Shown: positions 56,300-64,000 of the stretch, in pieces
Layout of the letters: each line of letters starts with the position of its first letter
How positions within the stretch are numbered: the stretch's first letter is position 1
Origin: Paraescarpia echinospica
Taxonomy: Eukaryota; Annelida; Polychaeta; Sabellida; Siboglinidae
Direction: 5' to 3'
Length of the DNA: 64,000 nucleotides
Assembly: GCA_020002185.1 (NCBI GenBank)
Contig: CM034533.1
Coordinates: 36,568,024-36,632,023 of the forward strand
Translations under genes and position numbers: made by a program
The notes under the pieces: generated by a model
The model's database searches: none
Seen by the model: the letters and a program-made list of their open reading frames with translations, nothing else
What the model was told of the DNA's origin: nothing

Positions 56300-58230
56300 T
56301 GTCATTTTATAAAAAAAGTGTTCTGAATCCTTGCAGCATGCGCATAAAATCACCACGTTATGGGTGCACCTGTTTTTTGCATTGAGCGTTTTTGTGCTCC
56401 GTATCGTAACATTGCAAATAGTGCTTATCTTATAGATAAATGAATTTCATATAAGATTATGCTAGATATACTAATAAACATATTAAATAAATTTGCGAAA
56501 AGCTATAGGCTGTGTCAGAGTTTGTTTGCACCTTTGTCATTTTGTCAGTTCATATTTTTAAACAGCGCTCATTCAAAAACTTCCAATACAACACCATATC
56601 AAAAATAACCATAGGCGCACAGCAGATACTCAAAAGAAACTAGTGACACCAGTTGCACGAGTATCCAGATGATGACGCCACTTTCACGCGTTAACAAAGT
56701 TACAATAAGTTCGCTCAAGGAAATAGGCATTTGGCTGCTTTCGCGCTCAAGACCATCGCAGCGTAGACAATTGTGCAGTAATCGTGGCGGTATGCTTGTG
56801 CTTACGACTATGATTACCCAGTCTTACGTCGAGTCAGTGGCAATCGTGGCGATTGGATATGTTTAATTAGCATAACAGACGCTGACTGGCATTCTTGGAC
56901 AATTGGGCGGTGTGCGGCACGTCCCAACTGCGATTTTCGAATCGTAAGGAATTAGCGAATCTAATCCAGTTATTACAGGCCTACGCAAAATTGCAATAGT
57001 ATGTATGCTTTTTAAATTCATACTATGTCTACATTATAAAATAAAAGTTCACCTAAATCCACGATGTGGAATATCTCCATTTTTGAAGGTAATGATAAGT
57101 AGTCAGAGGTCGCTGCCGGTCATTTCTTGCGAGTTGAAATGCGTAGGGGAACCCTTTATTTAGTCTGCACAGCGTCTCTGTTTTTACACAAATCATAAAA
57201 GTGATGTATAGAGTTAGCAAGGTTGTCATGTTCAATGATGCATAACATTATATAATTTTTCAAGATTTTGTGAATGGCGGGAAATCGCTTTGGGTTACTT
57301 GTCATTATATTGACATATTTGGAATCGGTATATATAGGGGAAACATTTGTTTATGTTGTATAACTTATTTTCTTTGCACAATTCAAAAACACAATGCACA
57401 GCACTAAAAATGGTATTACTTCGTCTAATCAATGATGTATACTAAATGTTACCGCAATGAACATTATTGGCACAGTCATCGTCTAAAATGTTGCAAATAA
57501 TAAAGTTGCTCCAGGAACATTTGTTTTCAAAGGACACCTATTGTAATCATAATCTACATTACCAACTTAAACAAATTGCAATAGTAATTACCATGTATAT
57601 TTTATTTGTATTATGTATAATTTACCAGGACAAAAGTACACAGGTCTACATTTTTGACTTGACTTTTTAGTGATTATCATGGATTACCATTACAATGGAA
57701 GGCCACTACGGGCCACCTTTTCACATTTAAATTTGAGGTACACGCTTTTTGTAGGCAGCAAATAAATGTACATTTCAGATTAGTTATCGTTGGCATGAGA
57801 ACTGACTGTTCTATGTAATGATATATTAAGAATGTAACTGTTGAATAGAGGATTGCATCGCCATATAAATTATAAAAACTATGTTGCAAAGGATACGTAT
57901 AGGCCTAATAGTTTTTTAACGACAATTTATCCTCTGCTGCGTCACACCTAACCAGGAAGTTCCGTGTTTACGCAGTATCAATAAAGTGTTTTATAATCTA
58001 GATTAATTAACTCGATGTATCCAATAATAGTAAAAGTTATAGTGAATGTAAGAATAAGGCTAGGTTTGTATATTCAGCTGTGAACAATCGTAGCAGTGTG
58101 CGTCGGTCAGTCGCAAGCCAGTCGTGGGCTTACTGTTATACGCGATTGGGCTATGACGGTCGAGATGCGTCGTGGCGAAGACAATCGGGCGGTGTGCGGC
58201 TAGCTTACGGGTAAACACAGGTGCACTCAC
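56300..58230. other. No gene recognised; downstream of the 58231 exon
   Basis: AT-rich. Part of it should be intron 3' of the exon at 58231-60087 on the minus strand. No transmembrane or following exon was identified. Confidence 0.4.
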
Positions 58231-60087
58231 CTCAAGACAGCTGAGATGGAGAGAGTAGCAGACTGCTGTGACAAACACACTAATCTGCATCGCCATCGCC
58301 GTCTGTAGCTGCTTGTCATCATCCACGTTATCACAAGAGAGGGACGGGGTGGCGCTCGAAGCTGTCACATTAGGTCTGCGACCCACAGTCGTGTCACGGC
58401 GACTGATCCTCTGAGCTCGACCAGGATCAGGAGCAAACGTAACTTGTTTCTGATCATAGTCTGCTGAATTATTGTAGTGCGAATTGCCATCTTCAACTGC
58501 CCCACTGGTCATCGTGTAATCTGACTCCTCGGTGGACCACTGCGGATTGTTGTAGAGACCGTCAGCGTCTCTCTCGCCATTGCCATGTGTTGGTGTCTGG
58601 TACTTGCCGATCCGTCTGGCAACGTTGTCAGTGAAATCTCTCTTGTAATCAGTCAATGTATGTGGTGCAACCAACCTGCGCTTGGGAATAGGAGTCCCTC
58701 GATCATCCATGTACCACTCTTTCCCCACGTTCTGAGTGATCCTGCGGTTCTTCAGTGACTGTGCCATCCCAGCCAGCTCCGCCCCAATCCTGCGAGCTTC
58801 ATTTTTGATGTATATATCCTTTTTCCTTGGCTGCGATCTGCGCCGGTTGTTATTTGCATTATTTTTATTGTCCTGTCTGGCCGCTCTCGTTGACGAATTC
58901 TTATGGGCGGTCTTGCGAGATTTATTTGGTACAAGCGTGGTGATGACACAGTGATTGCAGCTGGCATGGTTGTGACATTTTGTGTTGTTGTTTGTTTTGT
59001 TATCGTCACAAGTCGTCCACCGATCGTATTCGTCTGTCGAGCATGATTCGTCAGAGCTACACGAGACATCGTCAGTGTCCTCATGATTTCTGAAGCGTGC
59101 GAGTGATGGTGGGGGCATCTTGTAACTTGTACGTCCAGTCATAACCTTGGGTGGGCATGGGGTCTTGAGTATATTCAAATGCAAGTGTGTGACATGTCGA
59201 GGCCGTGACCGTGTGTCGCCTAATGTTGACCCCAAGTCACTGTTTTTGTCCGAGCAGACACAGGCTTTACAGACACAGGGGTCAGGACAAGAACAACCGC
59301 TGTCACTCTGTGGTGGGCAGGAACCGTGTGGCTTGGGCTTACCTTTCCGAGGCAGCGTTGCTGTACACGACACTGTCCGTGTGCCACGCAGATGAGTTGT
59401 GCCTCTACTCCCAGTTTTGTAACGACCTAGGGCTGCTGGTGTTTTTGCATTGGCAGTCACGTTGGCATCCCGGGGAGATGATGCCACAGTGTGGATGGAG
59501 TTGATGGGAGTCATCACGAACATCTGTGAATGACGTGGAAGATAGGCATGTGACTGACAAGCATTATAGGCAGGTGACTGACCAGTAGGATAGACAGGTG
59601 ACTGACAAGCAGCATAAGTGGGTGACTGACCTGCAGGATAAGCTTGTTGTGGTACTGCAGGATAGGCTTGCTGGGGAACTGCAGGATAGGCTGGCGATGG
59701 ACCTGTAGTATAGGCTGGCAAATGCGGTAGGGGAAAGACTGAGGACTGGTCTACTGGATAGGCTTGCGACTGATACGCAGAATAAGTTGGCATCTGACTG
59801 TTGTTGTTAGTCTGTTTTGGCTGATAGAGTGGTTGCTGCGACGGCATGTAGCAAGGCTGCATCACGACACAGGAGGCAACTTGTGGCGTTGGTGACAACA
59901 GCTGCTGTGGCTGCTGCAACTGCTGGTGTGGCTGCTGCAACTGCTGCTGTGGCTGCTGCAACTGCTGCTGTGGCTGCTGTAGCTGCCCTTCCACAACATT
60001 GCTTGCTATAGGCAACCACGAGTTGATGAGGTACTCATAGGTGGATCGGAATGGCGATGCCATCGCAGCATACACAAGTTGCACACG
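58231..60087 (-). CDS. Large internal exon of an unrecognised low-complexity protein
   Basis: Acceptor TTTCTTCCGCAG ends at 60088 and donor GTGAGTG starts at 58230. The exon is 619 codons, phase 0 at both ends. The apparent ATG at its start is a GTG codon, so it is not a first exon. Residues 1-30 (including VYAAMASPFRSTYEYLINSW) look folded or membrane-near. Then come four QLQQPQQ-type repeats, a Tyr-Pro-Ala repeat tract (YPAVPQQ and YPTGQSP units), a Cys-rich CSCPDPCVCKACVC cluster, and a basic region (NNRRRSQPRKKD). The last residues (MQISVFVTAVCYSLHL) could begin a TM helix. The neighbours upstream and downstream are not identified, so function is unknown. Confidence 0.7.
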
Positions 60088-60657
60088 CTGCGGAAGAAAC
60101 AGTCTACATCAGAAATGCCAACTCTTCTTAATGTTTCTCCTGTAATACTTTTAAAAATAGTTTAAACAACAGTTACTACATGTGCTACTGGTTCAGTGGT
60201 GCAAAGGTTGTTGGAGCTATAGATGCAACTTGAAAAATGGCACCAACTGATAATTTAAAGAGAGCACTGCATTAGCTTCAGATTTTAGGCTAAAGTCACG
60301 GTGCTGTGGAGTAAGACGCAATGGATGCTCAGTGCAGGACAATGCTCAGCTAATCAGTGTACTTCCTGTAAGCAAGAATATATTTATTTGTGGCATGTGT
60401 GTGTGCGAGCATGCGGGCGTGCATGCATGCATGTGTGTGAGTACATACACTCATTTCTCTTGTCAATATCATTTACTTTATTGCTGAGGACTTGTTATAG
60501 CCAAGACTGGTCATAATAGTATCAGTTCAAGGAAGCATGTTGGCATAAATAGATTAGCAACCAGATTACCATAACTTCAAACCTTAAAAGCTTAATGCCA
60601 TAACTTGATTTACTATCCATTGACCAGTGCAATTATATATATATATATATATATATA
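60088..60657. other. No gene recognised
   Basis: Likely intron upstream of the large exon. It contains a GT/GCAT-rich patch (60395-60450) and a (TA)n run at 60635-60657 just before the hAT-like copy B. Confidence 0.45.
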
Positions 60658-61543
60658 CAGGGTGCACGGTGGATTTAGTTGACAGGTAGTCCGTCGGACT
60701 AGCTGACTCAGAAACAACTAGTCCTCATATTATTTTACTAGTCCTTAAAAATAAATGTACTAGGTACGATCAATCATACTGTTGTGTCATATATGTGTGA
60801 CACATAGTAAAAGTGGCTTTATTTCATAAAGAAAACAAGCCGTTTCCCATTTCAGTTAAATGTTCAACTAAATGTGTCATTAATAGAAACAAATACATGT
60901 GATTTTGTAGATCCAATTGCAAAGTTATCAGAAGAAATGACTAGTTTAATCAGGGGCAGCAAACAGGAGTCGTGGACAAGGTGATGCCAGCAGAATTTTA
61001 AGCCTGACGGCGACAAAGGACCGACATTGACGGACTAAGTTGCATCATGTGCCCTATACTTTTCATTAGCGTTTTCTTTCCCAAAGCCGACTAAACAATC
61101 AATAACATTGCTGGCGTTTGGTAACTTGCTAAAATAATCACCCGATGCAGGAATAACGCAACTACCATCACGACGGGATAGCACGTAACGATGTCTGTAA
61201 CCCGTGCATGTATGTTTGTCCATGTCGCTCACCACTCATGGTCGCTAGGTGGCACTACCTATCCTACGCTAACCGGATGTAAACAGCCGCCATTTACAAT
61301 CACTGCGTTCAGCAAGTTTGCCATCCGACAGTCGTACGGAATATTTAGCTGCCTGTGATAAAATGCTACCCTACTGTCTTATTTTGTTTTATTCCATCAC
61401 AACACCCAACTAGCGTATACATAGCGTAAATTAATTCCCATAATAACAGCTAGTCCTATGGGACCGCTCCACTAATTAAGGACTAGTCCGATCACTGAAA
61501 CTACTCGTCCGGGACGATCGGACCGGCCTTATTTCGCAGCCTG
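60658..61543. mobile_element. Non-autonomous hAT-like element, copy B
   Basis: Direct copy of 1846-2726 with few differences. The left flank is TATATATA and the right flank TATTATAT, consistent with an 8-bp target duplication in an AT run. It shares the 66-codon minus-strand frame (61035-61235). Confidence 0.6.
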
Positions 61544-61549
61544 TATTAT

Positions 61550-61640
61550 ATATGTGTGTGTGAATATATATATATATATATGTACATACACTGTATACAT
61601 GTATATATATATACATATATATATATTACCTTGACTTGCA
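61550..61640. repeat. (TA)n/(TATG)n microsatellite
   Basis: Alternating TA and TGTA units. Short open frames here are repeat artefacts. Confidence 0.85.
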
Positions 61641-61744
61641 TTGCAGTTTTACGCATTTCAGAAACTATATTTTGGCATATATGTGCTATAATAATGCATT
61701 TCAAAATTATATATTCTGTGAATAGGAACCTATTTAACAAGATA

Positions 61745-64000
61745 TAATAAGATTGCCACCCAGAGAATTAACAGTAGATGGCAAGTGGACAAGGAAGCCC
61801 TTTGGCTTATTGAGAATCAAACTCTTTTTATCTATGTGTATCCCGCCCTTTTAAGGTGTGTCGATTTTATTTTTAAACATATTCACGATACTAGCATCCA
61901 CGCAATCAGCAAATAATCTGTTCCATTTATTTAGAGTCCTTTGTGAAAATGAGAACTTTCTTATATCTAATCTACACAGCTCCTTTATTAATGTAACTTC
62001 ATGTCCTCTAGTCCTTCTATCTTTCTTAACAGAGAAAACATATGTCTATCAATATTTTCATAACCATTCAATATTTAAACACTTCTATTTGATCTCTCAA
62101 TCTCCTGGTCTCTAGTGTTGTCATACCACATTCTTTTAGGCATATTTCATAACTAAGATCCCTCAGTTTTAGTATCACTTTAGTTGCTCTCCTCTGTACT
62201 CTTTCTAGCATATCTATGGCCTTCTTGTGATATGGCCTCCACGCTTGTATACAATATTCTAAATGAGGCGTAACTATTGTTTTGTACAACGGTATTATTA
62301 CTCTTAGGTCGTTTTCCTTATAGGCTATATTTCGCCTAATTAGTCCAAGGATTTGATTTCTCTTTGAAGCTGCAAGTCTGCACTGCTCTGAAACCTTCAT
62401 ATCAGCATTAATGGTTAACCCTAAATCCTTTTCTCTTACAGTAGTACTTAGTACAGTATCCCCCATTGTAGATTCTACATCTTCGTTCCCACGTCCTCTT
62501 TGGAGGCATTTACATTTCAAAAAATTGAACATCTGCCATTTTTCAGACCATTTGATCAACCTGTCAAGATAATCGTGTAAATGCTGTCTATCTCCATCAC
62601 GTTTACACTGTAATCCTTCTAAACATTTCGTATCATCCGCAAATTTCAACACCTTGCTTGTTATATCGTCGTTCAAATCATTGATATATATTAAGAATAA
62701 TATAGGTTCCAGTACTGATCCCTGTGTACCCCACTCAAAACTGATTTCCAGTTTGAAGCCTCCCCATCAAATACTACCCGTTGTCTAGTGTCAATCAGCC
62801 ATTTTTCTATCCAGTTAATTATACCATTTCCTATGCCACAGGCCTTTAGTGAGTAATCTTTGATGTGGCACTTTTGATGCTCCCTTGTCTACCCACTTAG
62901 TGATATCTTCCAAAAAACATAACATATTTGTTAAGCATGACCTCGCTTTTAGAAACCCATGTTGAGATGGGTTTATTAAGTTATGTTTAACAAGAAAATC
63001 CATTTTTGGGCGGAATCCCATCCACTCCAGGTGATTTATTATCCTTCATAGCCCTTATTTTCTTAGCTACCAATTCCGGAGTTACAATTAACTGTCTTAA
63101 TCGTCTGATTCTGCCCCCATGAACTTAGCCTCTGGTACTGGGAGTGAACTAATATCTTCCCTGGTAAACACCGAAGTAAAATACTCATTCAGGTCTTCTG
63201 CCATTAAGAATCCCTCTGATGTTATATTTCCAGCACTATCTTCTAGAGTACCGACATTTTCCTGAACATTCTGTTTCCTTCGAACATACACATAAAAACT
63301 CTTGCTGTCATGTTTTATATTACAAGCTCATTTTTTGCGGCTTCTCTTTGAATTTCTGACTTCAGCTGTAGTTTGGTTAAGTGCTTCTTTATAAATGTTG
63401 TAGTCTTCATAATTTCCCGTACATCTATGACTTCCACATCATTTGTTTGAACTTAATTTTTCTATTGGCTTCTTTGAAAAGTGTTTCTTTTTGGACCGTT
63501 TCCCTTGTTTTTTTTAAGGGAACAAATTTATTGAAAATGCACTCGATTTCACTCTAAGATATTCCAGCATTCTGTTGCTGTTTTATTCTTCAGTGTGTTA
63601 TTCCAGTCAATCTTTGCTAAATATTTCCTCATGTCCTTATATCTTCCTTTGTGGAAATTTCTCCTGTACTGCCTATTAGTATTTCTTTCTGATTTTACTT
63701 TGATGGTAAAAGGTTTTTGGTTGTGATCACTATTCCCAGTGGCTCACATATATTGACATTGTCAACTAATTCATTCTGTGAGGACAAAACTATGTCTAAC
63801 ACATTTTCATCCCTGGTTGGTTCTAGCACATGTTGAGAAAGGAAATTATCTCGTACTAAAAGTAAAACCTTGTGGGCCTCACTTCACATACTCTGTAGAG
63901 ATTCCCATTGTATATGCCCATGGTTAAAATCCCCCATTTTCATCACGTTTACTCACTTCCCTTATAGCGTTTTGTACTTTTTCATTCTCTTCTACGCTTA
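61745..64000 (-). mobile_element. CR1-like LINE, 5' end beyond the window
   Basis: On the minus strand, from right to left: the endonuclease end (GDFNHG near 63935 and NSDHN near 63735), linker with GPLEDSAG-like motif and LNEYFTSVFT (63097-63291), RT N-terminal block with LINPSQHGFLKARSC (62815-63021), RT catalytic FADDTK (62650-62630), then the C-terminal part WSEKWQMFNFLKCK, LGLTINADMK, PHLEYCIQAWRPY and VQRRATKVI. The 3' tail (61745-61850) matches 29130-29220, 33240-33310 and 18165-18250. Stops and deletions interrupt the coding frame. Confidence 0.85.
62068..62676 (-). pseudogene. LINE reverse transcriptase, C-terminal 202 codons
   Basis: This is the longest intact part of the LINE. It begins near KVLKFADDTK (catalytic DD) and ends at RLRDQIEVFKY. 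The RT palm before FADD is out of frame. Related to the frame at 33431-33826. Confidence 0.85.

Noticed and set aside
59807..60019. Ala/Thr/Val-rich frames overlapping the large exon on both strands
   Set aside because: They are shifted readings of CAG/CTG-rich repeats inside the 58231-60087 exon.
1..64000. CRISPR arrays, operons or bacterial systems
   Set aside because: Tandem repeats here are minisatellites, TIR units or microsatellites without spacer regularity, and genes are intron-split eukaryotic ones.

Overview
The window reads as AT-rich nuclear DNA from an animal, most likely a marine invertebrate. Host genes are split into short exons with GT-AG introns, and much of the rest is metazoan-type transposable elements (TEs): Ty3/gypsy, CR1-like and other LINEs, MULE, an IS3EU-like element, pogo/Tigger, a Helitron and MITEs. 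Nothing bacterial is visible. The species cannot be named from the sequence.

Host genes. (1) 4751-6469, plus: the last four exons of an SDR16C-type short-chain dehydrogenase/reductase. (2) 7682-7948, minus: a possible single-exon gene for a small secreted protein with ten cysteines. (3) 12058-12633, plus: three terminal exons of an unrecognised gene, one of them apparently 17 nt. (4) 17678-28197, minus: eight phase-consistent exons of a transporter resembling SLC22A18 (major facilitator superfamily), with the N-terminal end unresolved. Its introns hold a 2.47-kb MULE, LINE fragments, MITEs and a minisatellite. (5) 36129-36227, plus: an isolated terminal-exon candidate. (6) 58231-60087, minus: one large internal exon (619 codons) of an unrecognised low-complexity protein.

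Transposon nest. Positions 28931-46388 form one nested block. An IS3EU-like DNA transposon (6-bp target duplication, TIRs starting TAY) contains a Ty3/gypsy element (28988-42770, 5-bp target duplication). The 5' LTR of that gypsy element is split by about 8.7 kb of further repeats, including a mini-Helitron, a 1.5-kb palindrome with tRNA-like arms, CR1-like LINE sequence and tandem repeats.

Other repeat structure. A 2-kb segment at 8450-10484 recurs inverted at 48268-55228, where a second gypsy element (48813-53395, 144-bp LTRs, 5-bp target duplication) later inserted. A hAT-like non-autonomous element occurs twice (1846-2726 and 60658-61543). The window ends inside a CR1-like LINE on the minus strand (61745-64000).

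How it fits together: the host genes show no operon or pathway link. Apart from the host genes the dominant story is successive TE insertion, with relative order readable from target duplications and interrupted repeats. Exon boundaries come from reading splice sites and reading-frame phase by eye; no alignment or transcript data were available.
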